A stretch of 64,000 bases of DNA from Polaromonas eurypsychrophila (GCF_014641715.1 NZ_BMIG01000003.1:248001-312000); one strand, 5' to 3'; shown: positions 30,397 through 39,959, numbered from the stretch's first letter. The notes: a model not told the origin generated them from the letters alone. Numbers and translations: made by a program.

Positions 30397-31020
30397 ATGA
30401 AACGTGCGCTGACAGCTATTATTTTTGGAGCAACTGTGGTTGGCCTGCTGGGCGGTTGCGCTAACTCGCGCCTGGTCAACAGCGATGTCACCAGTTTTTC
30501 CCGCTGGATGCCGGCGCCGCCGGCGCCCGGCAGCAGCTACCGCTTCGAGCGCCTGCTTTCGCAGCAGCCGCCCGATGCACGCCAGCCGGCGCTCGAAGGG
30601 CTGGCCCAGGCCGCGCTGGCCAAAGTGGGGCTGCAGCACAACCCACAGGCCGCCGCGTTCAGCGTGCAGGTCAGCGCCACCACCCAGCCCATCATGCGCC
30701 CGCGCTGGGACGGCTACCCCTACGGCGGCGGGTCCAGCATTTTTATCGGTAGCGGCATCGGCGGAGGCGGAGGCAGCGTGGGTTTTGGTTTCGGCATCCC
30801 GATCGGCGTCGGCATGGAGTCCCCGCTTTACCGGCGTGACGTGAATCTGGTGATCCGCGAGCTGCGCGGCAACACCGCCGTCTATGAAACCCGCGCATTC
30901 AGTGAAGACCCCTGGGCCGACGACGGGCCCGTGATTTCCACCATGCTGGACGCCGCCCTGCGCAACTTCCCGGTGCCGCCCGTCGGAACGCGCCGGATCA
31001 GCATCGAAATACAGCGGTGA
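30397..31020 (+). CDS. DUF4136-type lipoprotein
   Basis: Putative outer-membrane or periplasmic lipoprotein of 207 aa. The signal peptide has lipobox LLGGC with Cys21. The mature part shows SSYRFERLLSQQPPDA, LAKVGLQ, a Gly-rich stretch (GSGIGGGGGSVGFGFG) and RRDVNLVIRELRGNTAVYE, the layout of DUF4136. ATG 30397 follows GGAG. Function is unknown. The signal-peptide codons resemble family A repeat DNA in the same frame as other intragenic copies. Confidence 0.8.
   Translation: MKRALTAIIFGATVVGLLGGCANSRLVNSDVTSFSRWMPAPPAPGSSYRFERLLSQQPPDARQPALEGLAQAALAKVGLQHNPQAAAFSVQVSATTQPIMRPRWDGYPYGGGSSIFIGSGIGGGGGSVGFGFGIPIGVGMESPLYRRDVNLVIRELRGNTAVYETRAFSEDPWADDGPVISTMLDAALRNFPVPPVGTRRISIEIQR
30408..30450 (+). 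repeat. Possible family A repeat remnant, copy A11, in the lipoprotein signal peptide
   Basis: AGCTATTATTTTTGGAGCAA and the following GGCCTGCTGGGC align with copy A5 and share its frame. The match is weaker than for the ten main copies. Confidence 0.35.
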
Positions 31021-31117
31021 TGCGGCCCCCACGTTCGCTCACTTCGTGTAGCTCTCTGCCCCCCGAGGGGGCGCTGCGCCTGCGGGCCGGCGGAGCCGGA
31101 CCCGCGGCCCCGGCTGG
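31021..31117 (+). repeat. Family B GC-rich repeat, copy B2
   Basis: GCGGCCCCCACG, a CCCCCCGAGGGGGC core and CCGGCGGAGCCGGACCCGCG match B1 over nearly 100 bp. It lies between the lipoprotein and the phosphatase-like gene. Confidence 0.8.
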
Positions 31118-31170
31118 TCTGAAGACGCCCCCTGCGCTTCGTGGTCCGCGGTTTGTCGGGAGCCTGCGCG

Positions 31171-31824
31171 GTGAGTGAAGCCGCACGCGTTCTGGCCATC
31201 CGCCATGGCGAAACCACCTGGAACGTGGACACGCGCATCCAGGGCCAGCTGGACATCGGTCTGAACGACACCGGGCGCTGGCAGGCCGGTCGGCTGGCGC
31301 AGGCCCTTGTTGGCGAGCCCATCACTGCCATTTACGCGAGCGACCTGGGGCGTGCGTTCGACACCGCGCAGCATGTCGGCCGCGCCACCGGTGTCCCGGT
31401 GATCCCCACACCCGGCCTGCGTGAGCGGCATTTCGGCGAGTTCCAGGGCAAGACTTTCGCCGACATCGAGACAGCGTTGCCCGAGCAGGCCATGTTGTGG
31501 CGCACGCGTGATCCGGACTTTGCACCCAGCGGCGGCGAGTCGCTCAGGCAGTTGCGCGAACGTGTGGTCAGCACCGCGCAGCTGCTCGCCGCCCAGCATC
31601 CGGGTGAGTTGATCGTGATGGTCGGCCACGGCGGCGTACTCGATGTGCTTTACCGCGCCGCGACCCGGCTGGAACTGCAGGCACCACGCACCTGGGCGCT
31701 CGGCAATGCGGCCATCAACCGCCTGCTGTGGACGCCCGATGGCTTCACCCTGGTCGGCTGGGCCGATACCCAGCACCTCGAGCTTGAGGCTGATGCCAAA
31801 CCCCTGGACGAAACGAGCACCTGA
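31171..31824 (+). CDS. Histidine phosphatase family protein, phosphoglycerate-mutase-like (GpmB type)
   Basis: 217-aa cytoplasmic enzyme. IRHGETTWNVDTRIQG holds the phospho-accepting His; YASDLGRAFDTAQ, LRERHFGEFQGKTF and MVGHGGVLDVLYR complete the active site. Cofactor-independent phosphatases and mutases share this pattern, so the substrate is open. GTG 31171 (VSEAARVLAIRHGE) follows GGGAG at 8 bp and is preferred over GTG 31141. Its stop overlaps the next start (TGATG). Confidence 0.88.
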   Translation: MSEAARVLAIRHGETTWNVDTRIQGQLDIGLNDTGRWQAGRLAQALVGEPITAIYASDLGRAFDTAQHVGRATGVPVIPTPGLRERHFGEFQGKTFADIETALPEQAMLWRTRDPDFAPSGGESLRQLRERVVSTAQLLAAQHPGELIVMVGHGGVLDVLYRAATRLELQAPRTWALGNAAINRLLWTPDGFTLVGWADTQHLELEADAKPLDETST

Positions 31825-32951
31825 TGTATTTGCTGTCTGACATTCTGGGCCGCCCGGCGGCCGACATCGACACCCCGGCGCTGGTGATCGACCTCGATGC
31901 GATGGACCGGAATCTGGCCGTCATGGCGGCCTTCGCGGCGAAACATGGCGTCAAATTGCGGCCCCACGCCAAGATGCACAAAAGCGCCACACTTGCCAAA
32001 CTGCAGATGGCGCACGGCGCGGTTGGTGTCTGTGTGCAGAAGACCTCGGAAGCCGAAGCGCTGGCGGCGCTGGGCGTGAACAACATCTACATCAGCAACG
32101 AGGTGGTCTCGCCCTTCAAGCTAAAACGCGTGGTCGCGCTGGCGCGCGAACTGGAAGCACTGGGCGGGCAACTGGCTATCGCAGTGGACAGCATGGAAGG
32201 CCTGCAACGGCTGGCAAAAGCGGTGCACGGTCAACACTGCGTGATCCGCGTTTTCATCGAGATCGATGTGGGCCACGGGCGCTGCGGCACGGCGCCGGGC
32301 GCCGCCGCCGTGCCGCTGGCGGCGGAGATAGCAGGCCATCCCGCGCTGCAGTTCGGCGGCCTGCAGGCTTACCACGGCCGCGCCCAGCATTTCCGCAGCG
32401 TGGCCGAGAGGGGCGAAAGCATCGCCCAGGTCATCGCCCACGTGTTGGCCACGACAGCAGCCTTGCAGGCAGCGGGATTCGAGGTGCCGCTGGTCACCGG
32501 CGCGGGTACCGGCACCTTCTCGCTGGAGGCCGCCAGCGGTGTCTACGGCGAGCTGCAGGCCGGCTCCTACCTGTTCATGGACCGCGACTACGCCAGCAAT
32601 GAACGCGATCCGGCGCAGCCGGCCTTTGAACACGCGCTGTTTGTCAAAAGCCAGGTGATGAGTGTCTGCGCTGATCACGCGGTGGTGGACGCCGGTCACA
32701 AAAGCCATGCCATCGACTCCGGCCTGCCATCCGTGCACGGGTTGCCGCTGGACTACGCCAACGGCGGCGACGAACACGGCATTCTGCGCGGCGCGCTGCT
32801 GCCGGCCATCGGTGAAACGGTGTGGCTGATTCCCGGCCACTGCGACCCGACCGTCAACCTGCACGATCACCTGCTCGGTGTGCGTGGCGGCCTGCAGCAC
32901 GGCAAGGTCGAACAGATCATCAGGGTTGATGCCAGAGGCGCTTTGACCTGA
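31824..32951 (+). CDS. DSD1-family PLP enzyme (D-threonine aldolase / D-serine dehydratase-like)
   Basis: Fold-type III PLP enzyme of 375 aa. DTPALVIDLDAMDRN and RPHAKMHKS with the PLP Lys50 mark the N-terminal barrel; GAGTGTFSLEA binds phosphate. The C-terminal PGHCDPTVNLHD carries the His and Cys that bind a divalent metal in chicken D-serine dehydratase and D-threonine aldolases. The enzyme probably acts on a D-3-hydroxy amino acid. It is co-transcribed with the phosphatase-like gene and overlaps it by one base. Confidence 0.9.
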   Translation: MYLLSDILGRPAADIDTPALVIDLDAMDRNLAVMAAFAAKHGVKLRPHAKMHKSATLAKLQMAHGAVGVCVQKTSEAEALAALGVNNIYISNEVVSPFKLKRVVALARELEALGGQLAIAVDSMEGLQRLAKAVHGQHCVIRVFIEIDVGHGRCGTAPGAAAVPLAAEIAGHPALQFGGLQAYHGRAQHFRSVAERGESIAQVIAHVLATTAALQAAGFEVPLVTGAGTGTFSLEAASGVYGELQAGSYLFMDRDYASNERDPAQPAFEHALFVKSQVMSVCADHAVVDAGHKSHAIDSGLPSVHGLPLDYANGGDEHGILRGALLPAIGETVWLIPGHCDPTVNLHDHLLGVRGGLQHGKVEQIIRVDARGALT

Positions 32952-32970
32952 TCGCCGCCAGAATGGCGGC

Positions 32971-34713
32971 ATGAATCTCTCGCCGAGCCAGATCATCGTT
33001 CTGGCAACCCCCGTATTCTTTGTCCTGATCGCCATCGAATTCGCCTGGGGCTACGCCAAAGGCCGCAACACATACCGGCTGAACGACGCTGTCAGCAGCA
33101 TCGGTCTGGGCATGCTGAGCCAGGTCAGCGCAGTGTTCACGCGATTATTCCGCATCGGCATCTACACCGCGATTTATTCCAGTGTTGCGCTTTACCCCAA
33201 CCCGGAGTTCTGGAACACCTGGTACGGCTGGCTGATCGCGCTGGTGTTCTACGACTTCTGCTACTACTGGCTGCACCGCGCCGGCCATGAAAGCGCTGTG
33301 TTCTGGGCCGCGCATGTGGTGCACCACCAGAGTCAGGACTACAACCTGTCTACCGCCTTGCGGCAAACCAGCAGCGGTGCGCTGTTTGGCTGGATTTTCT
33401 ACGTCCCGATGGCGGTTGCCGGCGTGCCGCCGCTGATCTTCGGCATCGTTGCGCTGATCGACCTGCTCTATCAGTTCTGGGTGCACACCGAACACGTGCC
33501 CAAACTCGGCTGGTTCGACCGCTGGTTCTGCTCACCGTCCAACCACCGCGTGCACCACGCGGTCAACGAACGCTACCTCGACAAAAACTACGGCGGCATC
33601 CTGATCGTCTGGGACCGTCTCTTCGGCAGCTTCAAGGAAGAGGACGAGAAGTGTGTTTACGGCACGCGCAGTCCGCTCAACAGCTGGAACCCCTTGTGGG
33701 CCAATGCCGAGGTGTATTGGGCGCTGGGCAAGGAATCGTGGCATGCACGAACCTGGGGCGACAAGATACGCGTCTGGCTCAAGCCGCCGGGCTGGCGGCC
33801 GGCAGACCTGGCAGCGCGTTTTCCGAAAGACGCTTTTGACATGGCGCGTGTTGAGTATTTCCATCCGCCCATCAAGCGCTCGGTGGCGCTGTTCGGCGCC
33901 GTCCAGTTTGCCGCCCTGCTGGCGGGGGTTGCCTATTTCCTCTGGCAGGCCGATGGCATGGCGCCGGGCCCCTCGGTGGTCTGGCTGGCCGCCCTGGGCA
34001 CCGGCCTGTGGGCCGTGGGCGGCCTGTTGCAGGGCCGGCTGTCGATGCTGGAGGTGCTGCTGATCGAGGCGGCCGTGCTGGCCACCGCCACTGCGGCCTT
34101 GGGCCTGCTGGAAGCGCACCGGGTGTTCAAGCCGCTGGCGCTGGGGCTTGCTATTGTTTTAGTAGCAATTCGTGCAAGACCGGTATGGGCAGGTCGCCGA
34201 TTTGACCACATACTTTTGGCCGCGCTCGTGTTTTCGCTGGCGGGTGACTGCCTGCTGATGTTCCCCGGTTTTTTCATTCCGGGCCTGGTGGCTTTCCTGA
34301 TCGCGCACCTGTTTTACATCGCCCTGTTCAGGCAAGGCTCGCCCTGGTTTGCCAGCCGGCGTTCGCTGGCAGCGACATTGGCGATAGGCGCCGCGATGTA
34401 CGCGTTTCTGTTCGACGGCCTGAACCCGGTGCTGCGTATCGCGGTGGCGGCTTATGTGGTGGTGATCGCGCTGATGGCGGCACAGGCGATCAGCCGGGCC
34501 ACAGTGCTGCGTGACAAGGCCTCTTTGGCTGTGGCCATAGGCGCCGGCTTTTTCATGCTCAGCGACGCACTGCTGGCGACCAACCGTTTTGCGTATCCAC
34601 TACCGATGGTGCAACTGTGGGTGCTGAGCACCTACTACGTCGCACAAATCCTGATCGTGTTCAACGCCAGGCCGGTGACGGCTGCCGAAGCATCAGGGCA
34701 CGAACAGGTCTGA
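32971..34713 (+). CDS. Fusion of a fatty acid hydroxylase/AGMO-like domain with a YhhN lysoplasmalogenase domain
   Basis: 580-aa polytopic membrane protein. The N-terminal half has the diiron histidine set of the sterol desaturase superfamily: HRAGH (102-106), HVVHH (115-119), HTEH (172-175) and HRVHH (192-196), with spacing close to alkylglycerol monooxygenase. The C-terminal part (about 370-570) has eight or so hydrophobic segments and the YhhN/TMEM86 motifs [16 protein letters not shown] and [13 protein letters not shown]. Both activities belong to ether-lipid breakdown, so the fusion could be a two-step enzyme (inference). A family A repeat is translated at about 394-410. The 3' end overlaps the ruvB end by 21 bp. 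Confidence 0.88.
   Translation: MNLSPSQIIVLATPVFFVLIAIEFAWGYAKGRNTYRLNDAVSSIGLGMLSQVSAVFTRLFRIGIYTAIYSSVALYPNPEFWNTWYGWLIALVFYDFCYYWLHRAGHESAVFWAAHVVHHQSQDYNLSTALRQTSSGALFGWIFYVPMAVAGVPPLIFGIVALIDLLYQFWVHTEHVPKLGWFDRWFCSPSNHRVHHAVNERYLDKNYGGILIVWDRLFGSFKEEDEKCVYGTRSPLNSWNPLWANAEVYWALGKESWHARTWGDKIRVWLKPPGWRPADLAARFPKDAFDMARVEYFHPPIKRSVALFGAVQFAALLAGVAYFLWQADGMAPGPSVVWLAALGTGLWAVGGLLQGRLSMLEVLLIEAAVLATATAALGLLEAHRVFKPLALGLAIVLVAIRARPVWAGRRFDHILLAALVFSLAGDCLLMFPGFFIPGLVAFLIAHLFYIALFRQGSPWFASRRSLAATLAIGAAMYAFLFDGLNPVLRIAVAAYVVVIALMAAQAISRATVLRDKASLAVAIGAGFFMLSDALLATNRFAYPLPMVQLWVLSTYYVAQILIVFNARPVTAAEASGHEQV
34150..34198 (+). repeat. Family A palindromic repeat, copy A5, inside the desaturase/YhhN gene
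   Basis: GCTATTGTTTTAGTAGCAAT, GTGCAAGACCGG and TATGGGCAGG match the family. Read in frame it gives [15 protein letters not shown], partly a membrane helix and partly a loop of the YhhN domain. Confidence 0.75.
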
Positions 34714-35772
34714 GCCGCCGTCCTGACGGTTTGCCGGTGCGGCTACACCCAGATGCCGGTAAGCCGCCAGCGTGGCGATGCGTCCGCGCGGCGTGCGCTG
34801 TAAATACCCCTGCTGGATCAGATAGGGCTCGATCACGTCTTCGATCGTGTCGCGCTCCTCACCAATGCTGGCGGCGATGTTGTCGAGGCCGACCGGGCCG
34901 CCGTCAAAGCGGTGAATCACGGCTTCAAGCAACTTCCTGTCCATCACATCAAAACCCTGCGGGTCCACGTCCAGCATGGCCAGCGCCTTGTTGGCGATGT
35001 CCAGGCTGATGTGGCCGCTGCCCTTGACGTCTGCGTAGTCGCGCACGCGGCGCAGCAAACGGTTGGCAATGCGCGGCGTGCCGCGCGAACGGCGTGCAAT
35101 CTCAAAGCCACCCTCTTCGTCCATGGGCGCGTTCAGCAGCTTGGCACTGCGCCGGACAATACGCGCCAATTCCTCGGCAGTGTAAAACTCCAACCGTGCG
35201 ACGATGCCAAAGCGGTCGCGCAGCGGATTGGTCAACATGCCGGCGCGCGTGGTGGCACCCACCAGGGTGAAGGGCTGCAAATCCAGTTTGATACTGCGCG
35301 CCGCCGGGCCTTCACCAATCATGATGTCGATCTGATAGTCCTCCAGGGCGGGGTACAGTATCTCTTCGACCACCGGGCTCAGGCGGTGAATCTCGTCGAT
35401 GAACAGCACATCATTTTTTTCGAGATTGGTCAGCAGCGCCGCCAGGTCTTTCGGTTTTTCGAGCACCGGGCCTGAGGTCTGGCGCAGGTTGACGCCCAGC
35501 TCATGCGCAATGATGTGGCTGAGTGTGGTTTTGCCCAAGCCGGGCGGGCCAAACAGCAGGACATGGTCCATGGCTTCACTGCGTTTTTTCGCCGCGCCAA
35601 TAAAGATTTCAAGCTGCTCACGCACCTTGGACTGGCCCACATACTCGTCAAACAGCTTGGGCCGCAGGGCGCGTTCTATCGCCTCCTCGTTGGGCGAAGC
35701 GGGCGCGGCAGACATCACCCGCTTTACAGGCGGCACGCCCGACATGTCGAAGTCGTCGGTCTGGATGGTCAT
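34693..35772 (-). CDS. ruvB: Holliday junction branch migration ATPase RuvB
   Basis: Hexameric motor of the RuvABC resolvase complex, 359 aa. Walker A GPPGLGKT at residues 75-82, Walker B DEIHRL, the sensor region [18 protein letters not shown] and the C-terminal winged helix ([27 protein letters not shown]) are all present. The start lies 1 bp after the ruvA stop. Its last 21 bp overlap the end of the convergent desaturase gene. Confidence 0.98.
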   Translation of the reverse strand: MTIQTDDFDMSGVPPVKRVMSAAPASPNEEAIERALRPKLFDEYVGQSKVREQLEIFIGAAKKRSEAMDHVLLFGPPGLGKTTLSHIIAHELGVNLRQTSGPVLEKPKDLAALLTNLEKNDVLFIDEIHRLSPVVEEILYPALEDYQIDIMIGEGPAARSIKLDLQPFTLVGATTRAGMLTNPLRDRFGIVARLEFYTAEELARIVRRSAKLLNAPMDEEGGFEIARRSRGTPRIANRLLRRVRDYADVKGSGHISLDIANKALAMLDVDPQGFDVMDRKLLEAVIHRFDGGPVGLDNIAASIGEERDTIEDVIEPYLIQQGYLQRTPRGRIATLAAYRHLGVAAPANRQDGGSDLFVP

Positions 35773-35773
35773 G

Positions 35774-36346
35774 CTATTTCGCCAACGCCTTCAAAGCCAG
35801 CTTGATGCCGTCACTGACGCCAATATCTTTCGGCAACGCCTTGAGAGCCAGCGCCGCATCGCGGTCGCTGTAGCCGAGGGCCACCAGCGCCTGCAGGATG
35901 TCGGACTGCGCATCGTCGGCGACGCTCACGGTGATACCCATATCGGCGCCGAGTTTGCCCTTGAGTTCGAGCAGCAATCGTTCGGCGGTTTTTTTGCCGA
36001 CGCCCGGCACCTTGATGATGCGGCCGGCTTCCTGGCTGGTCACGGCCTGCGCCAGTTCATCGACGCTCATGCCGCTGAGCACGCTGAGCGCGGTCCGCGG
36101 GCCGACGCCGGAGATCTTGATCAATTGGCGGAAGGCCGCGCGTTCGCTGGCCGAGCCAAAACCGTAGAGGATTTGCGCGTCCTCGCGCACTACAAAATGT
36201 GTCAGCAGGCTGACCTTGTCGCCCAGCGCCGGAAGGTTGTAAAAGGTGCTCATGGGCACCAGCACCTCATACCCGACGCCGTTGCAATCCACCAACAGTT
36301 CCGGTGGGTTCTTTTCGGCCAGCAGGCCAGTGATGCGTCCAATCAT
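35774..36346 (-). CDS. ruvA: Holliday junction-binding protein RuvA
   Basis: 190-aa subunit that binds four-way junctions and guides Ruv[21 protein letters not shown] starts the OB domain; helix-hairpin-helix motifs appear in [16 protein letters not shown] and [19 protein letters not shown]; domain III ends [21 protein letters not shown] 36346 is preferred to an in-frame TTG two codons upstream. It is the first gene of the ruvAB operon and divergent from phoH. Confidence 0.97.
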   Translation of the reverse strand: MIGRITGLLAEKNPPELLVDCNGVGYEVLVPMSTFYNLPALGDKVSLLTHFVVREDAQILYGFGSASERAAFRQLIKISGVGPRTALSVLSGMSVDELAQAVTSQEAGRIIKVPGVGKKTAERLLLELKGKLGADMGITVSVADDAQSDILQALVALGYSDRDAALALKALPKDIGVSDGIKLALKALAK

Positions 36347-36430
36347 GGGCAAATCTTATCAGCCGGGCAGCGCCTGAAAATTGGGTGGACAATCCGGGCA
36401 GAACCCCTCCTTTTCAGGAAACCCCACGCC

Positions 36431-37441
36431 TTGATCCTCAGACACACCTTCTCGCCGCCCAACAACACCCGCATGGGCCATCTGTGCGGACCGATGGACG
36501 CCCATATCCGTACCATCGAGGCGGCGCTGCAGGTGACAATTGCGCACCGCTTTGAGCAGTTCAAGATCGACGGCCCCAAAGCCAAGGCCCAGCAGGCGCT
36601 GGAGGTGCTGCAGGCGCTGTATGAAATGGCAAACCGGCCCATTCCTGAAGAAACCGTGCAGCTGATGCTGGCCGGCGACAGCGCGCTGCCCACCGCACCC
36701 GATGGCAGCGCGGCGCTGTCAACCCGGCGTGCCGACCTGCGTGCGCGCACCGTGAACCAGGGCATGTACCTGGACAACATCGCCACCCACGACATCACCT
36801 TCGGCATCGGCCCGGCCGGCACCGGCAAGACCTACCTGGCGGTTGCCTGCGCGGTCGATGCGCTGGAGCGTAGCGCGGTGCAGCGCATCGTGCTGACGCG
36901 CCCGGCGGTGGAAGCCGGCGAGCGACTCGGCTTTTTGCCGGGTGACCTCAACCAGAAGGTCGACCCTTACCTGCGGCCGCTGTACGACGCGCTCTATGAG
37001 CTGATGGGTTTCGAGCGGGTGCAGAAAGCTTTCGAGCGACAGCAGATCGAGATCGCACCGCTGGCTTTCATGCGCGGGCGCACGCTCAACCATGCGTTTG
37101 TGATCCTCGACGAAGCGCAGAACACAACGCCCGAACAGATGAAGATGTTTCTGACGCGTATCGGCTTCGGCGCCAAGGCGGTGATCACCGGTGACGTCAG
37201 CCAGGTCGATTTGCCACGCACGCAGCTCAGCGGCCTGATCGACGCCGAACGTGTGCTCAAGCGCGTCAAGGGCATTGCGATCACGCGCCTGACCAGCGCC
37301 GATGTGGTGCGCCATCCGCTGGTGGCGCGCATTGTGGACGCCTACGACGGCTACACCCCCAAGACGCCGGGAGCCGATGACACCGATGTGGTGGTGCCGG
37401 TGGCGCGCCCGAGCCGGACCAAAAGCCGCAATGGCTCTTAA
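36431..37441 (+). CDS. phoH: PhoH family ATPase (YbeZ)
   Basis: 336-aa P-loop ATPase linked to RNA metabolism and ribosome maturation with YbeY, its neighbour here. The start is TTG 36431 (MILRHTFSPPNNTRMGHLCGP, a typical family N-terminus), with AGGAAA upstream. Walker A GIGPAGTGKTYLAVA (GPAGTGKT at 127-134), RPAVEAGERLGFLPGD and Walker B FVILDEAQNTTPEQMKMFLT are clear. Much longer upstream readings run antisense through ruvA and are not real. ybeY begins 3 bp after the stop. Confidence 0.95.
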   Translation: MILRHTFSPPNNTRMGHLCGPMDAHIRTIEAALQVTIAHRFEQFKIDGPKAKAQQALEVLQALYEMANRPIPEETVQLMLAGDSALPTAPDGSAALSTRRADLRARTVNQGMYLDNIATHDITFGIGPAGTGKTYLAVACAVDALERSAVQRIVLTRPAVEAGERLGFLPGDLNQKVDPYLRPLYDALYELMGFERVQKAFERQQIEIAPLAFMRGRTLNHAFVILDEAQNTTPEQMKMFLTRIGFGAKAVITGDVSQVDLPRTQLSGLIDAERVLKRVKGIAITRLTSADVVRHPLVARIVDAYDGYTPKTPGADDTDVVVPVARPSRTKSRNGS

Positions 37442-37443
37442 CC

Positions 37444-37899
37444 ATGGCGCTTAAACAGCTGAGTCTGTCGCTGCAGTTCGGCGACATCAAGGACGCCAAA
37501 CGCCATCGCGCCGCCCTGCCGCGCCACAGCGTCGCGCGCTGGATCCGCCATGCGCTGGACAGCGACGCCGAGATCACGGTGCGCATCGTCGGTGCCGACG
37601 AAGGCCAGGCGCTGAACCGCGGTTACAGGCAAAAAGACTACGCGACCAATGTGCTGACCTTCGACTATCGCGCTGGGCCGCTGGTCACCGCCGACCTGGT
37701 GTTGTGCGCACCGGTGATTGCCAAAGAGGCGCGCGAGAACCGCAAGACGCTGAAGGACCATTACGCCCACTTGCTGGTGCATGGCGCACTGCATGCGCAG
37801 GGCTGGGACCACGAGACCGGCGAAACCGATGCGCAAGCCATGGAAGCGCGCGAGGTCAAGATTCTCGCCGGGCTCGGCATCGCCAACCCCTACCGCTAA
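37444..37899 (+). CDS. ybeY: Endoribonuclease YbeY (rRNA maturation factor)
   Basis: 151-aa metal-dependent RNase needed for 16S rRNA 3'-end maturation and ribosome quality control. The zinc-binding HLLVHGALHAQGWDHE (HGxLHxxGxDH) lies near residues 110-126, and NRGYRQKDYATNVLTF is the conserved substrate-side motif. It is coupled to phoH (3-bp gap). A family A repeat follows before the convergent peptide transporter operon. Confidence 0.96.
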   Translation: MALKQLSLSLQFGDIKDAKRHRAALPRHSVARWIRHALDSDAEITVRIVGADEGQALNRGYRQKDYATNVLTFDYRAGPLVTADLVLCAPVIAKEARENRKTLKDHYAHLLVHGALHAQGWDHETGETDAQAMEAREVKILAGLGIANPYR

Positions 37900-37917
37900 A
37901 TATTTGCACCAGACTGT

Positions 37918-37967
37918 GCTCTGGCCCATGACCAGCAAGCGCCACCAGCTATAAAAACAATAGCAAC
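37918..37967 (-). repeat. Family A palindromic repeat, copy A6
   Basis: GCTCTGGCCCATGACCAGCA, AGCGCCACCAGCTATAAAAA and CAATAGCAAC match the family; it reaches the stop codon of the convergent ATPase gene. Confidence 0.75.
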
Positions 37968-38968
37968 TAAATCCTGCCCTCTTCCACCGCATGGCAGGCG
38001 ATCTTCACGCCCTGGATCGTCAGGAGTTGCGGCCGCTCGGCGCGGCAGCGGTCGTTGACGTGCGGACAGCGCGGGTGGAAAGTGCAACCGGTTGGCGGGT
38101 TCAAGGGGTTGGGCACCTCGCCCTGCACCGGCGTGCGGTCTCGGCCGATGTCGTGCATCTTCGGAATCGCGTCCAGCAGCATGCGCGTGTAGGGGTGGCG
38201 CGGCGCCGCGAACAATGTCTGCTTGTCGGCCAATTCGACCAGGCGTCCCAGGTACATCACGCCGACCTGGTCGCTGACATGGCGCACCACAGCGAGGTTG
38301 TGCGAGATGAACAAATAGGTGAGGCCACGTTCGCGCTGAAGGTCTTTCATGATGTTGAGCACCTGCGCCTGCACGCTCACGTCAAGCGCGGAGGTTGGCT
38401 CGTCACACACCAAAAACTCAGGTTCGGTCGCGAGCGCGCGCGCAATCGAAATGCGCTGGCGCTGCCCGCCCGAGAACTGGTGCGGGTACTTGGGGCCATC
38501 CAGCGGCGACAGGCCGACCGACTTGAGCAACTCGCCCACCTTGGCCTTGAGCTCGGCATCGTCGGTGATCAGGCCATGCTCGCGCAGCGGCTCGCCGACG
38601 ATGTCCTCCACAATCCAGCGCGGGTTCAAGCTGGCATACGGGTCCTGGAAGATCATCTGGATGCGACTGCGCAACTGTCGGCCTTGCGGCGTCTTGAAGG
38701 CGGCATGGGCATCCTGGCCATCGAAAGTCAGGCCGCCACGGGTCGGGTTGTAAAGCCCCACCAGCAGCTTGGCCACCGTGCTTTTGCCGCAGCCGGACTC
38801 GCCGACCAGCGCCAGGGTTTTACCTTTTTCGATCTCGAAACTCACGCCATCGACGGCATTGAGCATCACCCGTGGCTTGCCCTCGATCACCCGGTTCAGC
38901 CAGGGCGGTGACACGTCAAAGGTCATGGCCAGGTCATGCGCCTGAACCAGTGGTGCAACGGTGCTCAT
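37967..38968 (-). CDS. Peptide ABC transporter ATPase, DppF/OppF type
   Basis: 333-aa ATP-binding subunit of a dipeptide/oligopeptide importer. Walker A LVGESGCGKST, QMIFQDPYASLNPR, the signature FSGGQRQRISIARAL, Walker B FLVCDEPTSALDVS and the C-terminal oligopeptide-ABC extension with CTFHPRCPHVNDRC (Fe-S-like Cys cluster) are visible. It overlaps the DppD-type gene by 4 bp and is last in the operon. Confidence 0.93.
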   Translation of the reverse strand: MSTVAPLVQAHDLAMTFDVSPPWLNRVIEGKPRVMLNAVDGVSFEIEKGKTLALVGESGCGKSTVAKLLVGLYNPTRGGLTFDGQDAHAAFKTPQGRQLRSRIQMIFQDPYASLNPRWIVEDIVGEPLREHGLITDDAELKAKVGELLKSVGLSPLDGPKYPHQFSGGQRQRISIARALATEPEFLVCDEPTSALDVSVQAQVLNIMKDLQRERGLTYLFISHNLAVVRHVSDQVGVMYLGRLVELADKQTLFAAPRHPYTRMLLDAIPKMHDIGRDRTPVQGEVPNPLNPPTGCTFHPRCPHVNDRCRAERPQLLTIQGVKIACHAVEEGRI

Positions 38969-39942
38969 GCGCTCACCCCCACCGGCACATCATGCAGCCA
39001 GCAGGCAGCGCGCGTCGCTCCGGCAGGCAGCAGGTCGGGCCGCTCCTGGCGGCAATGCTCGAACACCTTGGGGCAGCGCGGGTTGAAAGCACAACCTTGC
39101 GGGATGGCGTTCAGACGCGGCATGGCACCGTCGATCTGGTTAAGCCGCTCGCGGTCCAGCGTGATGTCGGGAATGGCCGCCATCAGTCCTTCGGTATAGG
39201 GATGCGCGGGATGATTGATGACTTCATGCACCGGGCCGATCTCGGCAATACGCCCGGCATACAGCACGGCCACGCGGTCGCAGGTTTCGGCGATCACGCC
39301 CATGTCGTGGGTGATCAACATCACGGCGGCGCCGCGTTTTTTGCAGATGTTTTTGAGCAGCATGATGATCTGCGCCTGGATCGACACGTCGAGCGCCGTT
39401 GTCGGCTCGTCGGCAACGATCAGCTTGGGCTCGGCGGCCAGCGCCAGGGCAATCACCACACGCTGGCGCATGCCGCCGGAGAACTGGTGCGGAAAATGTT
39501 CGATGCGCTGCTCGGCGGCGGGAATGCCGGTGTCCTGCAGCAGTGAGATCGCACGTTGCCGCGCCTCGGCATGGCTCACCGGCAAATGCGCCTGGATGGT
39601 TTCGATCAGTTGCCGGCCCACGCTGTAAAGCGGGTTCAGCGAGGTCAGCGGGTCCTGGAAAATCGCACCTATCTTGCGGCCGCGAATGTGGCGCATCTGT
39701 TCATAGGGCAGGTTGTCGATGCGCTGGCCTTCGAGCAAAATTTGCCCGCCGCCAATGCGCCCGGGTGGCTCCAGCAGGCCGATGATGGCCGCGCCGGTCA
39801 GCGACTTGCCGGCGCCGGATTCACCGACCACACCGAGGATTTCGCCCGGTGCGATTTCAAAGGAAATGTCGTCCAGCGCACGCAGCGTACCGCGCCGGCC
39901 AGGGAATTCGACGATCAGGTTCTTGACTTGTAAAAGACTCAT
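38965..39942 (-). CDS. Peptide ABC transporter ATPase, DppD/OppD type
   Basis: 325-aa partner ATPase. VVGESGAGKSLTGAAI (Walker A), IFQDPLTSLNPLYSVG, FSGGMRQRVVIALAL (signature), LIVADEPTTALDVS (Walker B) and the C-terminal GCAFNPRCPKVFEHCRQERP are typical. It overlaps the DppF-type gene by 4 bp. A 102-bp gap with a GC-rich repeat separates it from the permease gene. Confidence 0.93.
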   Translation of the reverse strand: MSLLQVKNLIVEFPGRRGTLRALDDISFEIAPGEILGVVGESGAGKSLTGAAIIGLLEPPGRIGGGQILLEGQRIDNLPYEQMRHIRGRKIGAIFQDPLTSLNPLYSVGRQLIETIQAHLPVSHAEARQRAISLLQDTGIPAAEQRIEHFPHQFSGGMRQRVVIALALAAEPKLIVADEPTTALDVSIQAQIIMLLKNICKKRGAAVMLITHDMGVIAETCDRVAVLYAGRIAEIGPVHEVINHPAHPYTEGLMAAIPDITLDRERLNQIDGAMPRLNAIPQGCAFNPRCPKVFEHCRQERPDLLPAGATRAACWLHDVPVGVSA

Positions 39943-39959
39943 GAGCTTCTCGATAAATT

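Noticed and set aside
35399..36430. Very long upstream extension of phoH
   Set aside because: It runs antisense through ruvB and ruvA; the family N-terminus MILRHTF begins at TTG 36431.
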